DNA from: an uncultured Myxococcales bacterium
Lineage (GTDB): Bacteria; Myxococcota_A; Bradymonadia; UBA7976; UBA1532
DNA: 39,070 nucleotides
NCBI GenBank assembly: GCA_903847385.1
Contig: CAINDO010000304.1
Location: 1-39,070 of the forward strand
Direction of reading: 5' to 3'
The first letter of the stretch is position 1. The number at the start of each line of letters is the position of its first letter. Positions 15,409-23,316 of this stretch are shown one piece after another. The translations under genes were made by a program, and so were the position numbers. Below the pieces are notes generated by a model, which saw only the letters and a list, made by a program, of their open reading frames with translations, made no database searches and had not been told where the DNA came from.

Positions 15409-16827
15409 TCACGGGGAGCTCACCACGTCGACGACCTGCACGCTGCGTTCGGCGCCCCAAAAGACCCGGGCGACGTCCCAGAACGCGCCGCGCTGCAGGA
15501 GCGTCCGCGGAAAGTCGTTCTGCCACGCCAGTGCACCGGCGAGGTAGATGCGCACCGTGGCATCACTCGGACCGAAACTCTCGCCGCCCGCGGTCTGGTC
15601 CCGGTAGTAGTCGACCCCGACGCGGTACGGTGCGTCGAGCACGTCGGTGTCTTCGGGCTGCAAGAGCGTCACGGTCTCGGGGCCCGCGCCGTCGACGTCG
15701 TTCAGTTCCAGGCTCGGGTCGTCGGTGGGGTCTCCGATCGCGCCCCAGTCCAGGGTCGGATGCGTGAAGCTGCAGTCCAGCGGGCCCCCTTGCCACCCCT
15801 CGGCCGGGGCCTCGGGGTGCACGAGGTGCAGGTTCAGATCGGTGCCCACCGTGTCGGTCTCGTTGGGGTCGCCGGGCGTGTGCCACGACAGCTCGATCTG
15901 AAAGCCGTCCGAGGGCGTCGCTTCGATGTGCACGTGCGCCTCGGGGGCGGGGCAGCGTTGCGAGGGCGCCTCGATGTCCAGTGCGCTCCGGACGAACAGC
16001 GCCAGCGTGTATTGGCCGACGACATCGACCAGGAAACGCGCCGACGGGGTCTGCAAATCGTCGTTCACTGCGCCCTCCAGTGGCGCCTGCGGGTCGTTCT
16101 CGAGCCGCTCGACGGGGTGCGAAGTCGACCCGGCCGGGGCCTCGATCACGGCCCAGCGATACGCCACGGCGTCCGTGGAAGGGCTCGCGTCGAGGTCGAC
16201 GATGTCCAGCGATGACACTGTGAACGTGTTGACCGCGACGGCCGGCACGGGGCAGGGGGGTTCGACGCCCTCGCAGGTGACGTGCACCCGTGCGAGCGGC
16301 GAGACGGGGTCGTCGCTCGCGATCTCGAGCCAGCCATCCAGGGGCCCCGCGGCGGTGGGCCCGCACTCGACCTCGATGGTCTGGCCGGGGTCCGCGTCGG
16401 CCGGCGTGGCCGCGGGCAGGCCGGCCGGCAGTTCAGGCACGGACTCCTCGACGACGCCCAACTCCGGTGGAGCGCCGGTGGCGAAGGCGACGCTGAGAAC
16501 GCGGACGGGCGCGTCACCACATGAAGTCAACGTGATGCGCTTCCGCAGCCGCCCATCGACGGGCACGAGCCCGAAGTCGAGGCCCGCGTCGCCCGACGGC
16601 GTGACCTGAAGGCAGGGCCGCCCGAGCTCGGCGTCGGGGATTGTGGCGGACCCGGCGTCCGGCTCGGTCCTCGCGTCGGCGACGCCTTGCACGGCCGCAT
16701 CGTTCAGGGCGCCGGAGTCCGGGTCGTCCGTGCCCGTGCAGGCGGACAGCGCCGCCGCGAGCCGCATCGCCATCCAGGCGCGGTTCGAGACGTGCCCGCG
16801 CAGTTCAACCGGTTTGGTGGTGGTCAT
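15409..16827 (-). CDS. Lipoprotein with HYDIN/ASPM-type and PKD-like domains
   Basis: 472 residues from ATG 16827 (AGGAG about 17 bases upstream; a GTG one codon earlier fits slightly better). The lipobox is in 'AAALSAC'. After a short Asp/Ala linker, a domain of the choice-of-anchor D / ASPM-SPD2-Hydin type follows ('LDFGLVPVDGRLRKRITLTSCGDAPVRVLSV', split by variable loops). Next comes a PKD-like segment ('LDASPSTDAVAYRWAVIEAP'). The C-terminal part has 'DGFQIELSWHTP', 'DLNLHLVHP', 'LDWG', 'YRVGVDYY' and 'ATVRIYLAG', a set seen in large exported proteins of Myxococcota. All domains are beta-sandwich binding modules; cell-surface adhesion is the likely role. A relic of a related 3' end is at 11563. 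Confidence 0.7.
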   Translation of the reverse strand: MTTTKPVELRGHVSNRAWMAMRLAAALSACTGTDDPDSGALNDAAVQGVADARTEPDAGSATIPDAELGRPCLQVTPSGDAGLDFGLVPVDGRLRKRITLTSCGDAPVRVLSVAFATGAPPELGVVEESVPELPAGLPAATPADADPGQTIEVECGPTAAGPLDGWLEIASDDPVSPLARVHVTCEGVEPPCPVPAVAVNTFTVSSLDIVDLDASPSTDAVAYRWAVIEAPAGSTSHPVERLENDPQAPLEGAVNDDLQTPSARFLVDVVGQYTLALFVRSALDIEAPSQRCPAPEAHVHIEATPSDGFQIELSWHTPGDPNETDTVGTDLNLHLVHPEAPAEGWQGGPLDCSFTHPTLDWGAIGDPTDDPSLELNDVDGAGPETVTLLQPEDTDVLDAPYRVGVDYYRDQTAGGESFGPSDATVRIYLAGALAWQNDFPRTLLQRGAFWDVARVFWGAERSVQVVDVVSSP

Positions 16828-16914
16828 CACGCGGACGACGCTACTCCTGGGGGTGTCGCCGGGCAAACCGAAGTCCAGGATGCATGCGGGGCCGCCCTGC
16901 GCCGCGTCGGCGCC

Positions 16915-17805
16915 TCAGGGCGCCGGACTGAACCTCGCCCCGGCGACGGCCATCGCGACGATGCGGCCTGCGCCCAGCCCGGCGGCCGACAGCTCGACCT
17001 GGTTGGCGCGGACGATCCAGATGTAGCCCGGGTCACCCCCGGCCTCCGCCCCGGCCTGCGCCAGGATTTCGGCCGGCACGGTGAACGAGCCCGTGTCGTC
17101 GACTCGGCACGACACCGAGCCCCACAGCCCGTCGTAGCCCTCGAGGCCGACGAACGTGAGGTCGGCGTTGCCTTGGCTCGTCCACGTCACGGTGAGCCCC
17201 GAGCGGATGTCGGCCGGCGCCGTGGGACCGGTCACCGTGGCGCCGTCCGGGAGTTCGATCTCTCCCGCAAACGCGGCCACGCCGGAGCCGCCGGCGACGT
17301 CGAGCGAGACGGTCTCGCCGGGTGTGTAGCAGGACGCCTCCGGCCGCGGCTCGGCGCTCGGATAGTCGCCCCGCTCCGCGTTGAAGCGGAGCGTCTGATC
17401 GCCGCAGACACCCGACTCGCGGACCTCGCCGAGGTCCAGGCGGGGGCCCGCGTCGGTTTTCATCCGGCCCAGGACGCATGTGCCGGGCGCCAGGTTGGCC
17501 ACGTGGCCGAGCGCACCCGCGGTCGCCGGCGACGCGACGCGCCAGGCGTCGAAGTCGACCTCCAGCTCGCCCGGTGTCCAGCGGCCCCCGCCCTCGCCCC
17601 CGCCCTCGGCGTAGATCGAGAACTCCGCGACGATCGGCGCGTTGGGATCCTCGACCCCCCCACCGAGCGTGATCTGGCCGCCGGCGCCCGAGTCGAGCGC
17701 GGCGTCGGTGCCCGCGGCCGGGTCGGACGCGGCGTCGCTCGAGTCCTGCCCGCAGCCGACGAGCCAGAGCGCCGCGGCGGCGCGAAAGATGAGACTGTTC
17801 TTCAC
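16915..17805 (-). CDS. Lipoprotein of unknown function
   Basis: 296 residues from GTG 17805, chosen because AGGAG lies six bases upstream; an ATG at 17862 would leave the signal peptide internal. Signal 'KNSLIFRAAAALWLVGC' with lipobox L-V-G-C. A short acidic linker is followed by two beta-rich parts with paired cysteines ('GTCVLGRM', 'ESGVCGDQTLRF', 'ASCYTPGETVSLDV', 'GSVSCRVDDTGSFTVP'). No enzyme motif. It lies about 88 bp from the other lipoprotein gene, same strand, and the two may be co-transcribed. Confidence 0.7.
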   Translation of the reverse strand: MKNSLIFRAAAALWLVGCGQDSSDAASDPAAGTDAALDSGAGGQITLGGGVEDPNAPIVAEFSIYAEGGGEGGGRWTPGELEVDFDAWRVASPATAGALGHVANLAPGTCVLGRMKTDAGPRLDLGEVRESGVCGDQTLRFNAERGDYPSAEPRPEASCYTPGETVSLDVAGGSGVAAFAGEIELPDGATVTGPTAPADIRSGLTVTWTSQGNADLTFVGLEGYDGLWGSVSCRVDDTGSFTVPAEILAQAGAEAGGDPGYIWIVRANQVELSAAGLGAGRIVAMAVAGARFSPAP

Positions 17806-18109
17806 ACGAAGCTCCTGAGACGGATCGATGGTCGCGGCGTCGCCGCTGGTCGAATTCAACACGGGCGCACTGTGCGATTGTCCGCCGGCGACCGCAAGCG
17901 GTTCGCCGTCGCGCGGCGTTCACCGGGGGCATCCGACCCCGGCCGGTGCGCCAAGCTCGCGTTTCCGCTTGGCGCCGCCCTCTCGCCGCGGTCGGCCGGA
18001 CGAAGTGGTCGGCACCTCGGCCGGGCTTGATGCCTGGACTCTGTGAACTGAGCGCGCGACAATGCGGCCGGTTGCGGCCTCCGCGCGACCGCAACGAGAG
18101 GAGTCGACC
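17806..18109. other. Divergent intergenic region
   Basis: 304 bp between the lipoprotein (minus) and the toxin-antitoxin pair (plus), so it should hold both promoters. I see GAGAGGAG just before the antitoxin ATG, but no promoter boxes with correct spacing that I would defend, and no stable terminator. Confidence 0.4.
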
Positions 18110-18334
18110 ATGAGCGAGTTGCACCGCATCACCATCGAGCCCGGCAAGTGCGGCGGACGCCCATGCATTCGCGGCCTACGCGTTCGCGTCAAGGACGTGC
18201 TCGATCTGCTCGCCGCCGGAGCGACGCGTGACGAGATCCTCGAAGACCTTCCGTATCTGGAACCGGGGGACATCGAGGCGGCGCTCGAATTCGCAGCCCG
18301 CCAGAGCGACCACACGATCCTGCGCGTCGCGTGA
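18110..18334 (+). CDS. DUF433 antitoxin
   Basis: 74 residues from ATG 18110, with GAGAGGAG upstream. The sequence 'ITIEPGKCGGRPCIRGLRVRV' and 'LLAAGATRDEILEDLPYLEPGDIEAAL' is the DUF433 pattern, a small winged-helix-like fold that acts as the antitoxin for DUF5615 toxins. The stop TGA shares its A with the toxin ATG, so translation is coupled. It is expected to bind the toxin and repress its own promoter. Confidence 0.9.
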   Translation: MSELHRITIEPGKCGGRPCIRGLRVRVKDVLDLLAAGATRDEILEDLPYLEPGDIEAALEFAARQSDHTILRVA

Positions 18335-18666
18335 TGCGGTTTCTCGTGGACTCGCAACTTCCGCCGGCCCTCGCACGCTGGCTGACGGCGGCCGGGCATC
18401 CGAGCGAGCACGTGGCGGACGTCGCGATGGCCGCCGCTTCGGATCAATCCGTTTGGGAATACGCGGTTCGCACGGGCGCGGTGATCATCTCCAAGGACCA
18501 GGACTTTGCCGTGCTTCGGATCATGTCCGACGCCCCGACTCCGGGCGTGGTGTGGTTGCGGATTGGCAACTCTCGGCGCGTCGAGTTGTTGCGCTGGTTC
18601 GAGCCGCTGCTGCCCGCCATCCTCGTGGCGCTGGGCGAGGGCACGCGCCTGGTAGAGGTGGAGTGA
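18334..18666 (+). CDS. DUF5615 PIN-like toxin
   Basis: 110 residues from ATG 18334; a GTG one codon earlier is possible. The PIN-like acidic residues are visible: 'FLVDSQLPPALARWL' (first Asp), 'ASDQSVWEYA', and 'VIISKDQDF' (the K-D-x-D-F signature). The family is expected to be an RNase held in check by the DUF433 partner. Both genes look intact. Length is usual for the family. Confidence 0.9.
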   Translation: MRFLVDSQLPPALARWLTAAGHPSEHVADVAMAAASDQSVWEYAVRTGAVIISKDQDFAVLRIMSDAPTPGVVWLRIGNSRRVELLRWFEPLLPAILVALGEGTRLVEVE

Positions 18667-18773
18667 CCCCCCCGGACGCAGCCGCCCGTGCCGCCGGTCA
18701 GCTGCCCGTCACCGCATCAAGCCCCTCATCAATCCCCCTGGCATTCGCCCGCCCGCCGCGCGAAAACACGCCC

Positions 18774-19760
18774 ATGAACGACCAGACCATCGCCATCATC
18801 GGGGCCGGCCTTTCGGGCCTGGCCTGTGCGCGGGTGCTCGCCGACGCGGGCGCCCACGTCACGCTCTTCGACAAGGCCCGGGGCGCGGGCGGGCGCATGT
18901 CCACGCGGCGCACCGAGGTGGGCCCCTTCGACCACGGGGCGCAGTACTTCACGGCGCGCGACCCGGCGTTCCGCGCGGCGGTCGCCGAGTGGCAGGCGGC
19001 GGGGGTGGTCGCCGAGTGGCAGGGCCGCATCGAGCGCGTCGGCGTGGGGCCGGGCCCCGAACCCTCGCCCGGCGAGCGGTTCGTGGGCACGCCGGGCATG
19101 AGCGCGCTCTTGCGACACATCGCCGGTGAGCTGCCCGTGTGTTTCGAGACACAGGTCACGGACATCCGCCGCGTCGAGGATGGCTATCGTTTGGACGAGT
19201 ACGACGGCCCGCCCCTGCGGCCCTTCACGCAGGTGGTCGTCGCCGTGCCCACGCCCCAGGCCGTGCCGCTGTTGACGACCCACGCGCCCGCGCTGGCCGG
19301 CCGCGTCGCGCAGGCCGAGATGGCGCCCTGTTTCTCGGTGATGGCCGCCTTCGACGCGCCGCTGCCCACGCCGCTCGACGGCATCTTCTTCGTCGGCCAC
19401 CCCATCGGCTGGGCCGCCCGCGACAGCAGCAAACCCGGTCGCCCCGCCGGCGAGCGCTGGGTGATCCACGGCCACTGGGGCTGGTCGGCCGAGCACCTGA
19501 ACGACCCCCCCGAGCAGATCGCTCAGGCGCTCCTCGCGGCCTTCTTCAGCGCGCTGGAGATGGCGCCCCGGGCGCCGACCTTCGTGGCGACGCACCGCTG
19601 GCGCTACGCGCTCCCGACCATCCCGCTGGCCGAGGACTACCTGTACGACCCGGCTGCGGGCATCGGCGTCTGTGGGGACGCCTGCAACGGCCCCCGCGTC
19701 GAGGGCGCGTGGCTCTCCGGCACGGCGCTCGGCCGCGCCATCGTCGCCGCGCGCGGCTGA
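18774..19760 (+). CDS. Renalase-like NAD(P)/FAD-dependent oxidoreductase
   Basis: 328 residues from ATG 18774. An N-terminal FAD-binding motif 'IAIIGAGLSGLACARVLADAG' is split by typical residues (G-x-G-x2-G at 10-15); then 'GGRMSTRR' and 'FDHGAQYFTARDPAFRAAV', the hallmark of the renalase/amine-oxidase-like bacterial group; and a C-terminal 'GIGVCGDACNGPRVEGAWLSG' FAD-contact segment. Cytoplasmic. Substrate unknown; bacterial relatives oxidise isomeric NADH forms, but that is family knowledge only. A broken 5' copy is at 14926. Confidence 0.85.
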   Translation: MNDQTIAIIGAGLSGLACARVLADAGAHVTLFDKARGAGGRMSTRRTEVGPFDHGAQYFTARDPAFRAAVAEWQAAGVVAEWQGRIERVGVGPGPEPSPGERFVGTPGMSALLRHIAGELPVCFETQVTDIRRVEDGYRLDEYDGPPLRPFTQVVVAVPTPQAVPLLTTHAPALAGRVAQAEMAPCFSVMAAFDAPLPTPLDGIFFVGHPIGWAARDSSKPGRPAGERWVIHGHWGWSAEHLNDPPEQIAQALLAAFFSALEMAPRAPTFVATHRWRYALPTIPLAEDYLYDPAAGIGVCGDACNGPRVEGAWLSGTALGRAIVAARG

Positions 19761-19782
19761 ACCCACACCGCGCCGCCGGGCC

Positions 19783-20589
19783 TCAACCCTTGCGCGGCCA
19801 CCAGGGCACGAAGGCGCTCGTCCGGGCGATGTAGGCGGCGTACTCCGGGCGCCGCGTGCCGATGGTCTTCTCCATCAGCGCCACGCCGGACACGCGCAGC
19901 AGCAGCACGGTGATCACCACCGGCGACACCAGCGCCCAGGCCGCGCCGACCGACACGGCGAGCAGGCCGAGCCCCACCCAGAACATCGACTCGCCGAAGT
20001 AGTTCGGGTGCCGCGAGTAGCGCCACAGCCCGCGGTCCATCACGCCGCCGTGGGCCTCGGGATCGGCCCGGAAGCCGTCGAGCTGTCGGTCCGCCGCGGC
20101 CTCGATCAGCAGGCCCAGCGCCGCGAGTCCGGCGCCCACGAAGTCCAGCGGGCCCGGCGGCGGCACGTGCTGCGCGCACATCACGGCCAGGACAGGCATG
20201 GACACGATCAGCATCAGCACGGCCTGCAGGCCGAACACGAAGACCAGGCTCTTCCAGGCGAAGCCGGTGCCCCAGCCCAGGCGCATGCGCGCGTAGCGGC
20301 GGTCCTCGCCCTCACGCGCGTGGCGGATGACCAGGTGCGACGTGAGCCGCAGGCCCCAGGCCGTCACCAGGCCGAACACGGCCAGGCGCCGCGGCTCGTC
20401 CCCGAGGGTCTGCGTGGCGGCGTAGGCGGTCCAGGTGAGCAGCACGAAGCCGAGGCCCCACACGCTGTCCACGATGCTGGCGTCCCGCCGGATGAGCGCG
20501 ACGCACCAAGCGAGGCCCATCAGCAGGCCGACGACCTGCAGACAGGGCGCGCCGACCAAGTGGGTGATGGTGGAGAGGTCGTCGAGCAT
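19783..20589 (-). CDS. DUF1295 / steroid 5-alpha-reductase-like membrane protein
   Basis: 268 residues from ATG 20589; an in-frame GTG at 20613 is the alternative, and neither has a strong ribosome site. About six membrane helices. The C-terminal half has 'RGLWRYSRHPNYFGESMFW', the NADPH-contact motif of the DUF1295 / steroid-reductase superfamily, and 'YAAYIARTSAFVPWWPRKG' at the end. Probably an integral membrane reductase for a lipid or isoprenoid; the substrate is unknown. It is convergent with the FAD oxidoreductase, 22 bp apart. Confidence 0.9.
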   Translation of the reverse strand: MLDDLSTITHLVGAPCLQVVGLLMGLAWCVALIRRDASIVDSVWGLGFVLLTWTAYAATQTLGDEPRRLAVFGLVTAWGLRLTSHLVIRHAREGEDRRYARMRLGWGTGFAWKSLVFVFGLQAVLMLIVSMPVLAVMCAQHVPPPGPLDFVGAGLAALGLLIEAAADRQLDGFRADPEAHGGVMDRGLWRYSRHPNYFGESMFWVGLGLLAVSVGAAWALVSPVVITVLLLRVSGVALMEKTIGTRRPEYAAYIARTSAFVPWWPRKG

Positions 20590-20631
20590 GCGCACTGCGA
20601 GATGCCCCGACACGCGCCGGGGTTTCCGATT

Positions 20632-21381
20632 TCAACCGATATTCTTGTCGGCGAACTCCCAGTTCACCGCTTTGTCGAGCACGGCCTGGACGTAGTCGGC
20701 CCGCTTGTTCTGGTAGTCCAGGTAGTACGCGTGCTCCCACACGTCGATGGTCAGCAGGGGCTTCTTGCCCGCCGCCGGCATCTCGGCGTTGCCCGTCTTG
20801 ACGATCTCGAGCTTGTCGCCGGCCAGCACCAGCCAAGCCCAGCCGCTGCCGAACTGCGTGGTGGCGGCGGTGTGCAGGGCCTTCTTGGCCTCGTCCACGC
20901 CGCCGAAGCTGGCGACCAGCTTGTCCTTGATGCGGCCCGTGGGTGCGCCGCCGCCCGGACGCAGGCTGTTCCAGTAGAACGTGTGGTTCCAGATCTGGGC
21001 GGCGTTGTTGAAGATGGCCGCCGACTCGGGCTTGCCGGCCGTCGCGGCGACGACCTGCTCGAGCGTCATGCCGGCGAGGTCCTTGCCCGCGACGAGCTCG
21101 TTGAGCTTGTTCACGTAGCCCTTGTGGTGCTTGCCGTAGTGGAAGCCGATCGTGTTGGCCGAGATGACCGGGGCGAGGGCGTCGTCCTTGTAGGGCAGGG
21201 CCGGCAGCGTGAAGGGGCCGGTCGGGGCCGCGGCGGACGCGGGGGCGGCCGGGGCGGCCGAAGCCGGGGCGCCGGCGACGGCGAGGCGGGCGCGCAGGGT
21301 GGTCAGGGCGGCGGCGGCGACACCGGCCGCACCGGCCATACCGAGCAGAACACCACGACGAGAGCTTGATAGAGACTGCAT
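20632..21381 (-). CDS. sodB: Iron-type superoxide dismutase with Tat signal
   Basis: 249 residues. The N-terminus '[15 protein letters not shown]' is a twin-arginine signal, followed by an Ala/Pro linker (to about residue 54), then a complete SOD. Metal ligands are H81, H133, D213 and H217 ('GFHYGKHH', 'QIWNHTFYW', '[11 protein letters not shown]'). The '[13 protein letters not shown]' and Gly-Gly-Gly pattern after it is that of the iron group. Converts superoxide to peroxide; the Tat signal places it outside the cytoplasm, where most FeSODs are not found. AAAGG lies about 10 bases before the ATG. The iron call is by sequence; cambialistic use is possible. Confidence 0.95.
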   Translation of the reverse strand: MQSLSSSRRGVLLGMAGAAGVAAAALTTLRARLAVAGAPASAAPAAPASAAAPTGPFTLPALPYKDDALAPVISANTIGFHYGKHHKGYVNKLNELVAGKDLAGMTLEQVVAATAGKPESAAIFNNAAQIWNHTFYWNSLRPGGGAPTGRIKDKLVASFGGVDEAKKALHTAATTQFGSGWAWLVLAGDKLEIVKTGNAEMPAAGKKPLLTIDVWEHAYYLDYQNKRADYVQAVLDKAVNWEFADKNIG

Positions 21382-21503
21382 GGGATGCGCCTTTCACGAC
21401 GGGGGACAGCGAGGGCAGGGGACACAAACTCGCCTTCGCGGTCAAGGGATGCCCGCCCGAAACGCCCGGTTGCGGCCGCGCCGGGCTCTGGCAGGATGCG
21501 GGG

Positions 21504-22025
21504 ATGGACATACGACCCGCCCGACCATCAGACGTCCCGGCCATCCTGGACATGATCCGCGCCCTGGCCGCCTACGAGCGCGCGCCGGACGCCGTGCACG
21601 CCACCGAGGCCGACCTGCACGCGGCGCTGTTCACCGCGGGCCCCTCCGGCGGCGCCGGGCCGGCGGCCTACGCGCACGTGGTCGAGGTCGAGGGGCCCGA
21701 CGGCGACCCGGTGGTCGTCGCCTTCGCCCTGTGGTTCCTGAACTTCTCCACGTGGCTGGGCAAACACGGCCTGTACCTCGAGGATCTCTACGTCCGCGAG
21801 GCGTACCGCGGCCGGGGCATCGGCGCGGCGCTGCTCGAGACCCTCGCCGCGGTGTGCGTGGAGCGCGGCTTCGGGCGCTTCGAGTGGTGGGTGCTCGACT
21901 GGAATACACCGGCCATCGAGTTCTACCGGGCCCGCGGCGCCGTGGCGATGGACGAGTGGACGGTCTACCGCGTCACCGGGGACGCCCTGCAGGCCCTTGG
22001 GGCGCGCCGCGGCGGGGTATCGTGA
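21504..22025 (+). CDS. GNAT acetyltransferase, spermidine/spermine N-acetyltransferase-like
   Basis: 173 residues from ATG 21504. The acetyl-CoA motif is R102-G-R-G-I-G107 in 'VREAYRGRGIGAALLETLA', after 'LEDLYV', and the C-terminal 'LDWNTPAIEFYRARGA' holds the Tyr that acts as general acid in the SSAT group. These three together resemble diamine/polyamine acetyltransferases. Cytoplasmic. The stop overlaps the GTG start of the next gene. Confidence 0.85.
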   Translation: MDIRPARPSDVPAILDMIRALAAYERAPDAVHATEADLHAALFTAGPSGGAGPAAYAHVVEVEGPDGDPVVVAFALWFLNFSTWLGKHGLYLEDLYVREAYRGRGIGAALLETLAAVCVERGFGRFEWWVLDWNTPAIEFYRARGAVAMDEWTVYRVTGDALQALGARRGGVS

Positions 22026-22315
22026 GCATGCTGGGCATGGTGCTGCTCACGGTGCTCTTCGTGGGCACCGGCGTGGCCGCCGCCCTGGCCGCGCCCATGA
22101 GCTTCATGGCCTTCGACAGCGGCGTGACCACGCTCGGCTGGTGTTTCGTGGGGGCCATGTTCGCCTACCCCGTGCTCGTGCTGGGTTCGCAGGTCGTCGC
22201 GTGGTGGATGTTCCTGGGCCAGTGGGGCGCGCCGTTCCTCACGGGCCTGGTGCCGCTCGCGAGCCCGGTCTTCCTGGGTGTGGCCTGGCTGGTCCTGCGC
22301 AAGCCGGGCGCGTAG
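22022..22315 (+). CDS. Small integral membrane protein
   Basis: 97 residues from GTG 22022, which overlaps the acetyltransferase stop (GTGA); an ATG at 22028 is the alternative. Three hydrophobic stretches fill most of the protein (about 5-25, 36-60, 70-90) with a short charged C-terminus. No family recognised. Position suggests translation coupled to the acetyltransferase. Confidence 0.7.
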   Translation: MSMLGMVLLTVLFVGTGVAAALAAPMSFMAFDSGVTTLGWCFVGAMFAYPVLVLGSQVVAWWMFLGQWGAPFLTGLVPLASPVFLGVAWLVLRKPGA

Positions 22316-22324
22316 AGTCGCCCC

Positions 22325-23275
22325 ATGCGCGCACTGCACCTGGGCCCGAGCGGCCCCGACCTGACGACGAAGGCCCCTGTGACCCGCCCCGGCGAGGCCC
22401 GGCTGGGCCTGCGGATGGCCGGGGTGTGCGCCACGGACCTGGAGCTCGTGCGCGGCTACATGGGCTTCGAAGGCACGCTGGGGCACGAGTTCGTGGCCGA
22501 GGTGCTCGAAGCGCCGGACCCCGCCTGGCGCGGCCGCCGCGTGGTGGGCGACATCAACTGCCCGTGCGGCGCCTGCCCCACCTGCCGCGCGGGCCGGCCG
22601 ACCCACTGCCCGCAGCGCACGGTGCTCGGCATCGTGGGCCGCGACGGCGCCTTCGCCGAGACGCTCTCGCTGCCCGTCGCGAATCTGCACGTCGTGCCGG
22701 ACGCCGTGCCCGACGAGGCGGCCGTCTTCGTCGAGCCCCTGGCCGCGGCCTGCGAGATCCTGGAGCAGGTCCACCTGCGGCCGTCTTCACGTGTCGTCGT
22801 GCTCGGCGCCGGGCGCCTGGGCCAGTTGTGCGCCCGCGTGGTCGCGCTCACCGGCGCCGAGGTCCATGTCGTCGCCCGCAGCCCGGAGTCACTGGCGCGG
22901 CTGCCCGCCGGCATCGGGCGCGTGCGCCTGGCCGCCGCGGACGCCCTTGCCGGCGCGGACGTCGTCGTCGACTGCACCGGCAGCCCCGACGGCCTGAGCC
23001 TCGCCACGCGCCTGCTGCGCCCGCGCGGCACGCTCGTGCTCAAGACGACCGTGCACCTGCCCGGCGCGGTGGACCCCAACCGCTGGGTCATCGACGAGAT
23101 CACCCTCGTCGGCTCGCGCTGCGGCCCCTTCGAGCCCGCGCTGCGCCTGCTCGCGACGGGCGCCGTGGACGTGCGCCCGCTCATCGACGCGCGCTACCCC
23201 TTGTCCCGCGGGCTGGAGGCCCTGGCGCACGCCGGGCGGCCGGGCGTGCTGAAGGTGGTGATCACGCCGGGGTGA
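22325..23275 (+). CDS. Zinc-dependent alcohol/threonine-dehydrogenase-like (MDR) protein
   Basis: 316 residues. Catalytic zinc ligands: C35 in 'AGVCATDLELVRGYMGF', H54-E55 in 'TLGHEF', and E137 in 'VFVEPLA'. The structural zinc loop has C81, C84, C87 and C95. The NAD(P) motif is G161-A-G-R-L-G166. The 'CATDLE(L)VRGYMGFEGTLGHEF' style is that of a threonine-dehydrogenase-like MDR group found in scattered bacteria and archaea. Shorter than typical ADHs (about 350), but no core element is missing. Substrate unknown. It starts 10 bp after the small membrane gene. Confidence 0.9.
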   Translation: MRALHLGPSGPDLTTKAPVTRPGEARLGLRMAGVCATDLELVRGYMGFEGTLGHEFVAEVLEAPDPAWRGRRVVGDINCPCGACPTCRAGRPTHCPQRTVLGIVGRDGAFAETLSLPVANLHVVPDAVPDEAAVFVEPLAAACEILEQVHLRPSSRVVVLGAGRLGQLCARVVALTGAEVHVVARSPESLARLPAGIGRVRLAAADALAGADVVVDCTGSPDGLSLATRLLRPRGTLVLKTTVHLPGAVDPNRWVIDEITLVGSRCGPFEPALRLLATGAVDVRPLIDARYPLSRGLEALAHAGRPGVLKVVITPG

Positions 23276-23316
23276 TGGGGCCTGCGGGCCACCCCAACGG
23301 CGTGCGAGAGTGGCCC

